DNA of 64,000 nucleotides from Methyloversatilis sp. (GTDB lineage: Bacteria; Pseudomonadota; Gammaproteobacteria; Burkholderiales; Rhodocyclaceae), in contig JAGNYW010000009.1 in NCBI GenBank assembly GCA_017984755.1, forward strand, positions 1 to 64,000, read 5' to 3'. Numbering within the stretch: position 1 is the first letter of the stretch; every line of letters starts with the position of its first letter. This document shows positions 47,412 to 61,232 of the stretch, in pieces. The position numbers and the translations under genes are program-made. The notes under the pieces are model-generated. The model was not told where the DNA came from and did no database searches. It was given only the letters and a program-made list of their open reading frames with translations.

Positions 47412-47848
47412 CCCCTTCGACTGCATATTCGCTCCCCACACTGCCGGTCGCCGTTCGCGCCTTCATCGCGCGCCTGCCGATACTGCCGCCGTCGCTGCTG
47501 CTCGCCGCCGCGCTCAACCGCACGCTGCACCCCCGCCTGCCGCCGGACGCAGCTCGGCAGCTGGCCGACGGCACAGTCGAAATCGAAGTCCGGGATCTCG
47601 GCGTGCGTTGCCGCGTGATGTTGCGCGGCGGACGCTTCCGCAGCGCACCCGACCACGGCCCGGTAACATTGCGCATCGTGGCCGACGCCGCCAGCTATCT
47701 GCGCCTGCTGCGCGGCGACGAAGACGCCGACCGGCTCTTTTTCGAGCGTGCGCTGGTGATGGAAGGCGACACCGAGTACGGACTGATGCTGAAGAACACG
47801 CTGGATGCGATCGGTCCGGTGCTGACCTCGCCGATGCGCCGATACTGA
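47408..47848 (+). CDS. ubiT: UbiT, SCP2-domain accessory factor of anaerobic ubiquinone synthesis
   Basis: A 146-residue protein with an SCP2 (sterol carrier) lipid-binding domain: the beta-rich GTVEIEVRDLGVRCRVMLRGGRF (about 55-77), followed by LRIVADAASYLRLLRGDEDADRLFFERALVMEGDTE, where a small residue set binds prenyl-quinone intermediates. UbiT replaces UbiJ in the anaerobic pathway. The start at 47408 overlaps the ubiV stop; longer open frame upstream is spurious. Context with ubiU and ubiV makes the assignment firm. Confidence 0.9.
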   Translation: MTPSTAYSLPTLPVAVRAFIARLPILPPSLLLAAALNRTLHPRLPPDAARQLADGTVEIEVRDLGVRCRVMLRGGRFRSAPDHGPVTLRIVADAASYLRLLRGDEDADRLFFERALVMEGDTEYGLMLKNTLDAIGPVLTSPMRRY

Positions 47849-47870
47849 TCCGGCCACTGGAGATACCGCC

Positions 47871-48563
47871 ATGCCCGATGAATTGCTTGCGCGACTGCGC
47901 CGCTTCCACGACCACACCTTCCCGGGTGTGCAGGACCAGTTCCAGGATCTGGTGCGCGATGGCCAGCATCCGACCATCCTGTTCATCGGCTGTTCGGATT
48001 CGCGCCTGGTGCCCTATCTGCTGACCGGTACCGGGCCGGGGGAACTGTTCATCGTACGAAACGTGGGTGCCTTCGTGCCGCCCTACGAAAGTCATGTCGA
48101 TCAAGGCCAGCTCGCCGGCTATCACGGCACATCGGCTGCCATCGAATTCGCCGTACTCAACCTCAAGGTCGCGCACATCGTCGTGTGCGGCCACAGCCAT
48201 TGCGGCGGCATCCGTGCGCTGTACGAAGGAGTCGGCGCGGACGCGCCGAACCTGAACGCATGGCTCGACCTCGGGCGCGAAGCGGTGCTGCCGGTGCAAC
48301 TCACACCCGAAGCGCTGCGCCGCACCGAACAGCGCGCCGTCGTACTGCAGCTCGAACGGCTGATGGACTACCCGATGGTGCGTCGTCAGGTCGACGCCAA
48401 CCAGATCGCACTGCACGGCTGGCACTACGTGATCGAAGAAGGCGAAGTACATGTGTTCGACGTGCACAGCGGCGCGTTCGTGCCGGCGTCCAGCGCATCG
48501 CACAGCGGCACCGGTCCCTATCTGCAGGCAGGCGACGACCTGAACCCGGTGGATGCATGGTGA
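47871..48563 (+). CDS. Beta-class carbonic anhydrase
   Basis: A 230-residue zinc enzyme interconverting CO2 and bicarbonate. The zinc ligands and Asp-Arg dyad are in IGCSDSRLVPYLL (about 40-46), and the remaining ligands in CGHSHCGGIRALYE (about 103-108). FIVRNVGAFVPPYE and HGTSAAIEFAV are further beta-class markers. Cytosolic, as no signal peptide is seen. It is 22 bp after ubiT, so it may be co-transcribed. Bicarbonate supply for carboxylases is the usual role; a link with the Calvin-type genes in the window is possible but not shown. Confidence 0.93.
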   Translation: MPDELLARLRRFHDHTFPGVQDQFQDLVRDGQHPTILFIGCSDSRLVPYLLTGTGPGELFIVRNVGAFVPPYESHVDQGQLAGYHGTSAAIEFAVLNLKVAHIVVCGHSHCGGIRALYEGVGADAPNLNAWLDLGREAVLPVQLTPEALRRTEQRAVVLQLERLMDYPMVRRQVDANQIALHGWHYVIEEGEVHVFDVHSGAFVPASSASHSGTGPYLQAGDDLNPVDAW

Positions 48564-48994
48564 GTTATTCTGCGACGCACCTTCATGGCCAGACCAAAGC
48601 CGCTTCCGACATGCGCACCGACCCTGCTGCCGGTACTCGCCGCGACTTCCCGGGCCGACGCTGGGTACTCGTCACGCTGCGCTCGCTGCATCTGGTCGGC
48701 GTCGTGCTGGTCGGTGCTGCGCTGCTGTCCGGCAACGAAGAGCACCGCGCTGCCGCTGCCGCGTTGATGCTCGTCACCGGCCTCGGTCTCTACGGGGTAG
48801 AGGTATGGGCCAAGCCACGCCACGCCGTCGAACTGGCCGGACTGTTCATCCCGCTCAAGCTGATCGGCGTCGCAGCCATGATCTTCCTGCCGCATCTCGC
48901 CGCCTCGCTCTTCTGGCTGCTGCTCGTCGCGTCGTCCGTCGTATCGCACGCGCCGGCCGGCTTCCGTCACCTGCGTTTCCCGGGGAAAGGCTGA
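48557..48994 (+). CDS. Small membrane protein of unknown function
   Basis: A 145-residue hydrophobic protein with about four transmembrane helices: VLVTLRSLHLVGVVLVGAALL, AAAALMLVTGLGLYGVEVW, LAGLFIPLKLIGVAAMIFL and LAASLFWLLLVASSVVSHA. I do not recognise a family. The start at 48557 overlaps the carbonic anhydrase gene by 7 bp and has a weak GGTGG ribosome binding site; the alternative ATG at 48611 would give 127 residues. The overlap suggests co-translation with the carbonic anhydrase. Soluble N terminus of about 30 residues, and helices with few charged residues. Confidence 0.65.
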   Translation: MVSYSATHLHGQTKAASDMRTDPAAGTRRDFPGRRWVLVTLRSLHLVGVVLVGAALLSGNEEHRAAAAALMLVTGLGLYGVEVWAKPRHAVELAGLFIPLKLIGVAAMIFLPHLAASLFWLLLVASSVVSHAPAGFRHLRFPGKG

Positions 48995-49164
48995 CCGTCC
49001 CCGCTCGCTGTGTGCGAAATCGCGGCACGGCAGGAAGGTGTCTTTCAGGTACCCCGCGCATCCGGGTTGCGATTCGTCAAATCGCGCCGTGATGAAACAG
49101 TTTCCAATCGATGGAGTTCAACCCGGATCGTCCGGGTGGATAACCGACATCGAGGGCCGGAAAC

Positions 49165-49878
49165 ATGGATCGCCGACGCCTGCTTCACATGGGTCTCTGC
49201 GCAGTGCTCATGCTCGGCAGCGCGTCTGCCGGAGCGGTGGACGTCATCGGATCGATGACGGCGGACAACCACTACGCGCTCTATCACGGCGGGGAAGACG
49301 GCTCTGGTCTGGCTTACGTCGGACGGAACGAAGACGGTACTGCCGGCAATCCGGGCGCATACAACTTCAGCGTGCCGGAAAACTGGAGTTTCGCGGTCGC
49401 TGCCGGCGATCGACTGTATGTCGTTGCCTGGGACGACGGAGGACCGCAGATGCTGCTCGGCAACTTCACGTGGGCGGAGTCTCAGCTGATCGTGACCGAT
49501 ACGGCCAGTTGGGAATACTTCGTTCCTGCCGGTCCGGCAGAGGGCTTCAGCAGCAGCGGTTCGCCACCCATCGCCGTCGATGACCTGAGCAACCTGATTG
49601 CCACGGGGAATCGGTCCGCCAGTTGGTCGACACCACAAGCCACCGCGGACAACGATGTGAACAACCCTACATGGGGCGCCATCGGCGGCGTGCATCCCGA
49701 CGCGCAGTTGATATGGCACGACGCGCTCTACGACAGCAGCAGTTCCGACGGCAGGTACGTGGTCTTCCGCAGCGTCGCGACAGTCGACCCGATCCCCGAG
49801 CCTGAAACCTGGGCAATGCTGCTGGCCGGACTGGGACTCGTTCTCGGCACGGCTTGTGGCGCAAGACTGCATTGCTGA
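49165..49878 (+). CDS. PEP-CTERM domain protein with weak basic tail
   Basis: A 237-residue exported protein. It has a signal peptide (MDRRRLLHMGLCAVLMLGSASAGA), a beta-rich middle with WAMLL-type aromatic residues, and a C-terminal IPEPETWAMLLAGLGLVLG segment. That is the PEP motif plus hydrophobic helix recognised by exosortase (EpsH/Xrt) in exopolysaccharide-producing Gram-negative bacteria. The normal terminal cluster of arginines is missing; the protein ends GARLHC. Function of the exported part is unknown. A second PEP-CTERM gene follows 55 bp later. No exosortase gene is in the window. Confidence 0.82.
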   Translation: MDRRRLLHMGLCAVLMLGSASAGAVDVIGSMTADNHYALYHGGEDGSGLAYVGRNEDGTAGNPGAYNFSVPENWSFAVAAGDRLYVVAWDDGGPQMLLGNFTWAESQLIVTDTASWEYFVPAGPAEGFSSSGSPPIAVDDLSNLIATGNRSASWSTPQATADNDVNNPTWGAIGGVHPDAQLIWHDALYDSSSSDGRYVVFRSVATVDPIPEPETWAMLLAGLGLVLGTACGARLHC

Positions 49879-49933
49879 CGACAGCGATCGCCGGCAAATG
49901 GAATCAACCGAACCCCCGAGAAAAGGACACATC

Positions 49934-50662
49934 ATGAAAAAGACAGGCTCGCGCATCGCGCACGAAACCGGCGTCACCACCTTGATCATGGGCGCAGCCC
50001 TGCTGGCGTGCACCACATCGGCGAGTGCGGCAACGCTCCCGGTCAGCAGCTACGACATGATCAATGGAGCCGCCAGCACTCCCGGTCTCAGCCTGCGGGA
50101 CGACACGTATGCGGGAGGAACCGGGAACCCCGGCGAAAACTACTCGACGCTTGCCGGCGGCAAGGGCGATCTCACAGACGGTCTCATTGCAACCAGCAAC
50201 TGGAACATCACGCCGGCGGAGTTCGTCGGCTGGAGCCAGATCTATGTTCGGAACCCCGAGATCACCTTTCATTTCGCTCAAGTGATGGACATTGCCGACG
50301 TGTCCATCCACATGAACTGGGGGTACAGCGCGAGTTCGGTTGATTTTTCGGTGGACCGCACGACCTGGATCAATCGCGTCATCAACCTGCCGGATCCGCC
50401 CACCGGCGCGAATTTCCAGGCTGGATTCGCCGGCCTCGGCCTCACCGGCGATACGCTGGTCATACGCCTCAATGACCGGTCACCGTTCTACTGGAACTCA
50501 AGCCTTCTCTCAGCCGACTGGATACTGATCAGCGAAGTGAGCATCGAAGGTTCGCTGGCGCCCATCCCGGAACCGACCGTAACCAGCCTGCTGCTGGCGG
50601 GCATCGGTGTCGTGTGCTTCGCCGCGCGCCGGCGCGTCAGACCCGGCATACTGCCGGGGTGA
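49934..50662 (+). CDS. PEP-CTERM domain protein
   Basis: A 242-residue exported protein with an N-terminal signal sequence (hydrophobic part GVTTLIMGAALLACTTSASA) and a canonical PEP-CTERM tail: IPEPTVTSLLLAGIGVVCFAARRRV followed by eight more residues. The centre is beta-rich with FSVDRTTWINRVINLPDPP and resembles discoidin/jelly-roll surface domains only loosely. It would be processed by an exosortase and linked to the cell surface or exopolysaccharide matrix. ATG 49934 follows an AAAGGA ribosome binding site; the open frame extends upstream but without a signal. It ends convergently 39 bp from glmS. Confidence 0.85.
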   Translation: MKKTGSRIAHETGVTTLIMGAALLACTTSASAATLPVSSYDMINGAASTPGLSLRDDTYAGGTGNPGENYSTLAGGKGDLTDGLIATSNWNITPAEFVGWSQIYVRNPEITFHFAQVMDIADVSIHMNWGYSASSVDFSVDRTTWINRVINLPDPPTGANFQAGFAGLGLTGDTLVIRLNDRSPFYWNSSLLSADWILISEVSIEGSLAPIPEPTVTSLLLAGIGVVCFAARRRVRPGILPG

Positions 50663-50674
50663 ACTGTCAGTGAG

Positions 50675-50698
50675 GGCGCCCGGATGCCCCCGGGCGCC
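50675..50698. terminator. Bidirectional hairpin between PEP-CTERM gene and glmS
   Basis: GGCGCCCGG (50675-50683) pairs perfectly with CCGGGCGCC (50690-50698) across ATGCCC. Flanking TGAG/CTCA can lengthen the stem into the glmS stop. It lies between two convergent genes with no T-run on either side; a shared transcript end is likely. Confidence 0.6.
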
Positions 50699-50701
50699 GT
50701 C

Positions 50702-52540
50702 TCACTCCACCGTTACCGACTTGGCCAGGTTGCGCGGCTTGTCGACGTCCGTACCCTTCACCAGTGCTGCGTGGTAGGCCAGCAGCTGCAGCGGGATCAC
50801 GTGCAGGACGGGTGACAGCAGGCCGTAGTTTTCCGGCATGTTCAGGATGTGCACGCCCTCGCCTTCGACCATTTCAGTGCCGGCGTCGGCGATGACGTAG
50901 AGCTCACCACCGCGCGCGCGCACTTCCTGGATGTTGGACTTCAGCTTTTCGATCAGCGCGTCGTTCGGTGCGATGGCGATGACCGGCATGTCACGGTCGA
51001 CCAGCGCCAGCGGGCCGTGCTTGAGTTCGCCGGCCGGATACGCCTCGGCGTGGATGTACGAAATTTCCTTCAGCTTCAGCGCGCCTTCGAGCGCGATCGG
51101 ATAGTGCTGACCGCGACCGAGGAACAGCGCGTGGTGCTTCATGGCGAAGCGCTCGGCCCAGGCCTGGATCTGCGGTTCGAGTTCGAGCACGCGGGTCACC
51201 GCATTCGGCAGATGACGCAGCGCCTTCAGGTATTTCTCTTCGTCGGCGACCGACAGCGTGCCGCGCGTCTTGGCGACGGCAAGCGTGAGCAGCGCGAGCG
51301 CAGCGAGCTGGGTGGTGTAGGCCTTGGTCGATGCGACGCCGATTTCCGGACCGGCACGCGTGATGAACCGGAGTGAGGACTCACGCACGATCGCCGATTC
51401 GGGCACGTTGCAGATCGACAGCGTGTGCGTCATGCCGAGCGACTTGGCGTACTTCAGCGCAGCCAGCGTGTCGGCGGTTTCACCCGACTGCGAAATGGTG
51501 ACGACCAGCGTATGCGGGTCGGCCACCGGCTTGCGATAGCGGTATTCGCTGGCGATTTCGACACTGCATTCGATGCCGGCCACGTCTTCCAGCCAGTAGC
51601 GCGCGACCAGACCGGCGTGATAACTGGTACCGCAGGCCAGCACCAGTACGCGCCGTACAGAGCGGAAGACCGAATCGGCATCGGCGCCGAACAGGTTGGG
51701 CGTGATGGAGCGTGCCTGGGCGAGCATTTCGAGCGTGTTCGACAGCGCCGCCGGCTGTTCGAAGATCTCTTTCTGCATGTAGTGGCGGAAGTTGCCGAGC
51801 TCGACCGCGTCGGCCGAAAGCTGGCTCACCTGCATCGGGCGCTCGACCGGCGTGCCGTCGAGGCGGAACATGCGCATCGACGTGCGGGTGAGCTCGGCCA
51901 TGTCGCCATCTTCGAGGTAGATCATGTTGCGCGTGACCTGCAGCAGCGCAGACGTGTCGGAGGCCGCGTAATTGCCCGTATCCGACTGCCCCAGCACCAG
52001 CGGCGAACCGTGACGCGACACGACGATGCGCGAATCTTCGCCTTCGCTGACGATGGCGATGGCGTAGGCGCCGATCAGTTCGTTGCAGGTGGCGCGCACC
52101 GCATCGATGAGGTCAGGCGTCGTCTTCAGATGATGACGCACCAGGTGCGCGATCACCTCGGTGTCGGTTTCCGACGTGAAGGCATAGCCCAGCGCGGTCA
52201 GACGGGCGCGCAGCGGCTCGAAATTCTCGATGATGCCGTTATGCACCACGGCCAGACCGTCGCTGATGTGCGGGTGTGCGTTGCGCTCGGACGGCACACC
52301 GTGCGTGGCCCAGCGTGTGTGTGCGATACCGATGCCAGATTCGAGCTTCTGCTCGTCGGCCTGTGCCGCCAGTTCGGCAACGCGGCCAACGGAACGCAGG
52401 CGCCGCAACTGGGTGCCATCCACACCATTGAGCACGGCCAGTCCGGCCGAGTCATAGCCCCGGTACTCAAGCTTGCGCAGCCCCTCGAGCAGGACGGGAA
52501 CGATATTCTGGCCGGCGATGGCCGCGACGATGCCGCACAT
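50702..52540 (-). CDS. glmS: Glutamine:fructose-6-phosphate aminotransferase (isomerising)
   Basis: A 612-residue enzyme making glucosamine 6-phosphate, the first step of UDP-GlcNAc synthesis for peptidoglycan and lipopolysaccharide. The N-terminal glutaminase domain starts with the Cys2 nucleophile ([12 protein letters not shown]), and [11 protein letters not shown] follows at about 72-82. Two SIS sugar-isomerase domains contain [15 protein letters not shown] and [21 protein letters not shown]. It ends LAKSVTVE as expected. It is downstream of glmU on the minus strand with 49 bp between them, forming a glmU-glmS operon. No glmS ribozyme-like leader is evident in that gap. Confidence 0.97.
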   Translation of the reverse strand: MCGIVAAIAGQNIVPVLLEGLRKLEYRGYDSAGLAVLNGVDGTQLRRLRSVGRVAELAAQADEQKLESGIGIAHTRWATHGVPSERNAHPHISDGLAVVHNGIIENFEPLRARLTALGYAFTSETDTEVIAHLVRHHLKTTPDLIDAVRATCNELIGAYAIAIVSEGEDSRIVVSRHGSPLVLGQSDTGNYAASDTSALLQVTRNMIYLEDGDMAELTRTSMRMFRLDGTPVERPMQVSQLSADAVELGNFRHYMQKEIFEQPAALSNTLEMLAQARSITPNLFGADADSVFRSVRRVLVLACGTSYHAGLVARYWLEDVAGIECSVEIASEYRYRKPVADPHTLVVTISQSGETADTLAALKYAKSLGMTHTLSICNVPESAIVRESSLRFITRAGPEIGVASTKAYTTQLAALALLTLAVAKTRGTLSVADEEKYLKALRHLPNAVTRVLELEPQIQAWAERFAMKHHALFLGRGQHYPIALEGALKLKEISYIHAEAYPAGELKHGPLALVDRDMPVIAIAPNDALIEKLKSNIQEVRARGGELYVIADAGTEMVEGEGVHILNMPENYGLLSPVLHVIPLQLLAYHAALVKGTDVDKPRNLAKSVTVE

Positions 52541-52589
52541 GTTGAATCCTTTGAGCAGAGCTGGGCGATGGGTTTCGGAGGAATCGGGC

Positions 52590-53948
52590 TTACTTTTTCT
52601 TGACCGGCCGTTTCCAGCCGGCGATCGTGATCTGGCGCGCGCGCGAAATGGTCAGCGCATCCGGCGGAGCATTCTCGGTCAGCGTGGTGCCCGCGCCGAG
52701 CGTGGCACCTCGCCCGACAGTCACCGGGGCAACCAGCTGGGTGTCCGAGCCGATGAAAACATCGTCTTCGATCACGGTACGGAATTTGTTGGCGCCGTCG
52801 TAGTTGCAGCAGATGGTTCCGGCGCCGATGTTCACGCGGCTCCCCACCGTGGCGTCACCGACGTACGCGAGATGGTTGGCCTTGCTGTGCGCCGCGATGC
52901 TGCTGTTCTTCACTTCGACGAAGTTGCCGATATGCACGTCATCCGCCAGCACGCTGCCCGGGCGCAACCGAGCATACGGGCCAAGCTGGCAGCTGGCACC
53001 GACTTCGGCAGAATCGAAATGGCAGAACGGCGCAATGCGGGTGCCGGCAGCCACGGTCACGTTGCGCAGCACCGAATGGGCACCCACGCACACGCCGTCA
53101 CCCAATTCGACACGGCCTTCGAAGATGCAGCCGATGTCGATCTCCACATCGCGTCCGCAGATCAGTTCGCCGCGCACGTCGATGCGGGCAGGGTCGCGCA
53201 GCGTGACGCCGTCGGCCAGCAGCCGTTCGGCGTTCTCGCGCTGATGGATGCGCTCCAGTTCAGCCAGTTGTGCCTTGTCATTCACGCCCAGCGTTTCGGA
53301 AACGCGCTCGGGCTGCGTGCTGACCACCGGCACGCCGTCACGCACGGCGGCTGCAACCACGTCGGTCAGGTAATACTCTCGCTGCGCGTTGTCGTTCGAC
53401 AGGTGCGTGAGCCAGCCGGCCAGCCGCGCACCCGGCACCACCATGATTCCCGTATTGACCTCGCGGATCCTGCGTTCGCCGTCCGACGCGTCCTTCTGTT
53501 CGACGATGCGCACGATACGCCCCGCCGCGTCGCGTACGATGCGACCGTAACCGCTCGGGTCGTCCAGCGTGACGGTCAGGATGCCCAGCTTGTCATCGCC
53601 CGCCGCCTCGGCCAGCCGCGCCAGCGTCTCGGCACGCAGCAGCGGCACGTCGCCGTAGAGCACCATGACCGGCTCGTCGCGCGACAGCACCGGCAGCGCC
53701 TGCATGACGGCATGGCCGGTACCCAGCTGATCCGCCTGCAGCGCCCATGCGACGCCGGCATCCGGAAAGGCCGCGCGGACCGCATCGCCGCCGTGGCCGA
53801 ACACTATGCAGGTATGTGAAGGCGAGAGGAATGCCGCAGTGCGCAGCACATGTCCGAGCAACGGACGATCTGACAGGGGCTGCAGGACTTTGGGCAGAGC
53901 GGAGCGCATGCGCTTGCCCTGACCGGCTGCAAGAATGACAATCTGCAT
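52590..53948 (-). CDS. glmU: Bifunctional N-acetylglucosamine-1-phosphate uridyltransferase / glucosamine-1-phosphate acetyltransferase
   Basis: A 452-residue bifunctional enzyme finishing UDP-GlcNAc synthesis. The N-terminal uridyltransferase domain has [17 protein letters not shown] (about 6-22) and [12 protein letters not shown]. The C-terminal half is a left-handed beta-helix acetyltransferase with hexapeptide repeats and [23 protein letters not shown] 53948 gives the canonical [14 protein letters not shown] start, while the open frame continues upstream without family residues. A TAGAAT -10-like element lies at 53978-53983 on the minus strand. Confidence 0.97.
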   Translation of the reverse strand: MQIVILAAGQGKRMRSALPKVLQPLSDRPLLGHVLRTAAFLSPSHTCIVFGHGGDAVRAAFPDAGVAWALQADQLGTGHAVMQALPVLSRDEPVMVLYGDVPLLRAETLARLAEAAGDDKLGILTVTLDDPSGYGRIVRDAAGRIVRIVEQKDASDGERRIREVNTGIMVVPGARLAGWLTHLSNDNAQREYYLTDVVAAAVRDGVPVVSTQPERVSETLGVNDKAQLAELERIHQRENAERLLADGVTLRDPARIDVRGELICGRDVEIDIGCIFEGRVELGDGVCVGAHSVLRNVTVAAGTRIAPFCHFDSAEVGASCQLGPYARLRPGSVLADDVHIGNFVEVKNSSIAAHSKANHLAYVGDATVGSRVNIGAGTICCNYDGANKFRTVIEDDVFIGSDTQLVAPVTVGRGATLGAGTTLTENAPPDALTISRARQITIAGWKRPVKKK

Positions 53949-54092
53949 CGGACACCATCTGGTGAAAAATCGCATGGATTCTAGCTTGGGGGGACGTCCG
54001 CCTGCTGCGCAGCAGTTCTCGCAGACTCGACTTTGCAACCGTCACCGCCCTCACGCATCAAAGATTCAGCATCAACTTCGAGTCTTTACGAC

Positions 54093-54644
54093 ATGAAATG
54101 CGCCGTGCTTTACCTTGCAGCACTTCTCGCCGGCAACCCGTGCGCGTACGCCGACACGGTTCATCGCTGGGTGGATGAACGCGGCGTCGTCAATTACAGC
54201 GATGCGCCCCCGAATGGGGTGCGCAGCACTGCGGTATCGACGCGCGATCCATTGAAGACGGGGCCAGTTGGAACGGCCGGCCCCTCGGTGATACCGGCCG
54301 GACCGGCTCCGGCGCGGCCGGATCGCGCAGTCGTTCGTGACGAGGTCGAGCAGGCCCTGCAGCGCCAGAACGCCGCACAGGCTGCCGAGACAAGAAAACA
54401 GGAGGAAGCCGCCTGGCTGTCTGCAAGACGGCGTTGCGAAGATCAACGCCGGGTCGATTGCGACGAAAATCCCTATGCCGAAACCCATGCCGACGGACCA
54501 CCCGTGCTGGTCCGCAGGCGCAGCGTCTGGGTCAATCCTCAGGCACCGTTGCATCGGCCTGGCTATCGGCCGCCCCGCCACCCGCATGCGAACACGTCGT
54601 CGGCTCCGCAGGAGAGACCCGCGCTGATGCGCCGGCTTGACTGA
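54093..54644 (+). CDS. DUF4124 domain-containing exported protein
   Basis: A 183-residue protein with a signal peptide (KCAVLYLAALLAGNPCAYA) followed at once by the short DUF4124 motif VHRWVDERGVVNYSDAPP (about 24-41), a small beta unit found in many periplasmic proteins of unknown function. The remainder is Pro/Arg/Gln-rich with a helical central part (EVEQALQRQNAAQAAETRKQEE within 90-115) and probably disordered ends. It is divergent from glmU and convergent with gltD. Function unknown. Confidence 0.78.
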   Translation: MKCAVLYLAALLAGNPCAYADTVHRWVDERGVVNYSDAPPNGVRSTAVSTRDPLKTGPVGTAGPSVIPAGPAPARPDRAVVRDEVEQALQRQNAAQAAETRKQEEAAWLSARRRCEDQRRVDCDENPYAETHADGPPVLVRRRSVWVNPQAPLHRPGYRPPRHPHANTSSAPQERPALMRRLD

Positions 54645-54725
54645 CACTACAGCAAGTTCGCCAGCAGCGTCCCGTCCGCAAGCGATGAGTCCCGGTCAGC
54701 AGTTCTCACGCAGGCGCAACAGAGT

Positions 54726-54764
54726 GATTGCCCCTGGCTGCGGCCGAGGCCGCCAGAGGCAATC
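54726..54764. terminator. Long hairpin between DUF4124 gene and gltD
   Basis: The arms GATTGCC-C-CTGGC and GCCAG-A-GGCAATC pair with one mismatch and continue into an inner GGCC/GGCC stem after a two-base bulge. It sits 7 bp from the gltD stop between convergent genes. No long T-run is visible on either strand, so it is a probable but not typical terminator. Confidence 0.55.
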
Positions 54765-54770
54765 AGACGA

Positions 54771-56237
54771 CTATCTGGGCAGAATGGACGAGCCCATCAG
54801 GAATTGATCCACTTCGCGAGCGCACTGGCGGCCCTCGCGAATCGCCCATACGACGAGCGACTGACCGCGACGCATGTCGCCTGCGGCGAACACCTTCTTC
54901 AAGTTGGTCGCGTAGCAGCCTTCGCCGTCGGTAGTTGCCCTTGCGTTGCCGCGGCTGTCCTTTTCGACGCCGAAGCTGTCGATGATGCTGGCGGCCGGAC
55001 TGACGAACCCCATTGCAAGAAGCACCAGATCGGCGTCCATCAGGGTTTCCGAACCGGGCACTTCCTGCATGCGCCCGTCTTTCCACTCGACGCGCACCGT
55101 CTTGACCTGCTTGACCTTGCCGTTCTCGCCGATGAATTCCTTGGTCGCCACGGCCCAGTCACGTTCGCAGCCTTCTTCGTGGCTGGACGAGGTACGCAGC
55201 TTCACCGGCCAGTAGGGCCAGACCAACGGGGTATTCTCACTCTGCGGCGGCTGCGGCATCAGTTCGAACTGGGCAACGCTGGCGGCACCATGACGGTTCG
55301 AAGTACCGACGCAGTCCGAACCGGTATCACCACCGCCGATCACGACGACGTGCTTGCCGGTCGCCATGATCTGGCCGGGCACCTTGTCGCCGGCCACCAC
55401 CCGGTTCTGCAGGGGCAGGAAATCCATCGCGAAATGCACGCCATCCAGATCGCGGCCGGGCACCGGCAGGTCGCGCGGGTATTCCGCACCGCCCGCGAGC
55501 ACCACCGCGTCGAAATCCGCCTGAACCTGTTGCGGGCTGATCACGACTTCGGCGTCGCTATGCACCGGCGAGCCGGCCGGCAGATCACCCACCCGCACGC
55601 CGGTGCGGAAGGTGACGCCTTCGGCTTCCATCTGTGCGATGCGACGGTCGATGTGCGACTTTTCCATCTTGAAATCGGGGATGCCGTAACGCAGAAGGCC
55701 GCCGATCCGGTTGTTCTTCTCGAACACCGTCACGTCGTGCCCGGCGCGCGCAAGCTGTTGCGCCGTGGCCAGACCGGCCGGGCCGGAACCGACGACCGCA
55801 ACCTTCCTGCCGGTCTTGACGGCAGGCGGCTGAGGCACGACCCAGCCCATTTCCCAAGCCTTGTCGATGATCGCGTGCTCGATCGACTTGATGCCCACCG
55901 GGTCGCTGTTGATGGTCAGCGTGCAGGCCGCTTCGCAGGGTGCAGGACAGATGCGCCCGGTGAATTCGGGGAAGTTGTTGGTCGAGTGCAGCACATCGAT
56001 CGCCTGTTTCCAGTCCTGGCGATACACCAAGTCATTGAAGTCGGGAATGATGTTGTTGACCGGACAGCCGTTGTTGCAGAACGGAATGCCGCAGTCCATG
56101 CAGCGGGCACCCTGGATCTTCGCTTCTTCATCGCTCAGGTGAAGCACAAACTCCCTGTAGTTGTGCACCCGCTCGGCTACCGGCAGCGCCGCCTCGGAAA
56201 GGCGCTGAAATTCAAGAAACCCCGTGGACTTTCCCAT
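54771..56237 (-). CDS. gltD: Glutamate synthase, small subunit
   Basis: A 488-residue flavoprotein that takes electrons from NADPH to the large subunit of glutamate synthase. The N-terminal iron-sulfur domain carries [17 protein letters not shown] (about 47-63) and [11 protein letters not shown] (about 103-113). FAD- and NADPH-binding motifs are [18 protein letters not shown] and [21 protein letters not shown]. The start [10 protein letters not shown] at 56237 lies 13 bp after the gltB stop and is typical of GltD; the frame's extension is spurious. It acts with gltB in ammonium assimilation. Confidence 0.96.
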   Translation of the reverse strand: MGKSTGFLEFQRLSEAALPVAERVHNYREFVLHLSDEEAKIQGARCMDCGIPFCNNGCPVNNIIPDFNDLVYRQDWKQAIDVLHSTNNFPEFTGRICPAPCEAACTLTINSDPVGIKSIEHAIIDKAWEMGWVVPQPPAVKTGRKVAVVGSGPAGLATAQQLARAGHDVTVFEKNNRIGGLLRYGIPDFKMEKSHIDRRIAQMEAEGVTFRTGVRVGDLPAGSPVHSDAEVVISPQQVQADFDAVVLAGGAEYPRDLPVPGRDLDGVHFAMDFLPLQNRVVAGDKVPGQIMATGKHVVVIGGGDTGSDCVGTSNRHGAASVAQFELMPQPPQSENTPLVWPYWPVKLRTSSSHEEGCERDWAVATKEFIGENGKVKQVKTVRVEWKDGRMQEVPGSETLMDADLVLLAMGFVSPAASIIDSFGVEKDSRGNARATTDGEGCYATNLKKVFAAGDMRRGQSLVVWAIREGRQCAREVDQFLMGSSILPR

Positions 56238-56250
56238 TTGATCTTCCCTG

Positions 56251-60939
<4,689 letters not shown>

Positions 60940-61138
60940 TGCATTCGTCCTCGAAACTCGTTTGCCAACCGCGCGCGGCGGCGATCTGGTCGCTCGCCGC
61001 TGCGGAATTCAATACTGCCGCAACCGCAAAAAAGCCGGCTTCTGCGATCACCCTTCCTCGGATGGGTTCGGCAGGCACCGGCTCGGCTGGTCCGCTACTT
61101 CGCTGTTGAAGTTACAGACACTTCTGGGTGGACGACGG
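60940..61138 (-). promoter_or_regulatory. Structured gltB mRNA leader with competing hairpins
   Basis: Read on the minus strand, AGCCGG (61083-61078) can pair with CCGGCT (61038-61033), which is followed at once by six T (61033-61028), a terminator-like arrangement. Alternatively CTGCCGAACC (61074-61065) can pair with GGTTGCGGCAG (61025-61015) with a single bulge. The two pairings cannot form together, as in an attenuator. Further small stems occur (ACCC/GGGT near 61066-61049). It matches no riboswitch class I know. Confidence 0.45.
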
Positions 61139-61167
61139 AGTATAGGACTCGAATTCCGTGCTTACAA
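61139..61167 (-). promoter_or_regulatory. Sigma-70 promoter for gltB
   Basis: On the minus strand TTGTAA (61167-61162) and TATACT (61144-61139) are separated by exactly 17 bp. Transcription would start near 61132, about 190 bases before the gltB ATG, consistent with a long leader. Both hexamers have two mismatches to consensus. Confidence 0.6.
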
Positions 61168-61201
61168 CACCATTTTGCAACGCACCAAAAAAAAGCTTTA
61201 T

Positions 61202-61218
61202 TGCACCGTGATGGTGCA
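61202..61218. promoter_or_regulatory. NtrC-type binding site upstream of gltB
   Basis: TGCACC-GTGAT-GGTGCA is a perfect match to the NtrC palindrome TGCACC-N5-GGTGCA. It is centred about 78 bp upstream of the expected gltB transcription start and 15-31 bp after the dgt stop. NtrC controls nitrogen assimilation genes in proteobacteria, so this fits gltBD. No convincing sigma-54 (GG-N10-GC) promoter was found between the site and gltB. Confidence 0.7.
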
Positions 61219-61232
61219 TTTGAGCGTCTATC

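Noticed and set aside
60961-60976. Sigma-54 promoter just ahead of gltB (TGGCA with TTTC on the minus strand)
   Set aside because: The essential GC of the -12 element is TC, and the start would fall at the gltB start codon.
60961-61080. Known riboswitch (cobalamin, SAM/SAH, FMN, glycine) in the gltB leader
   Set aside because: A CCGAGGA string recalls the SAH class and a few others look similar, but the remaining conserved elements are missing.
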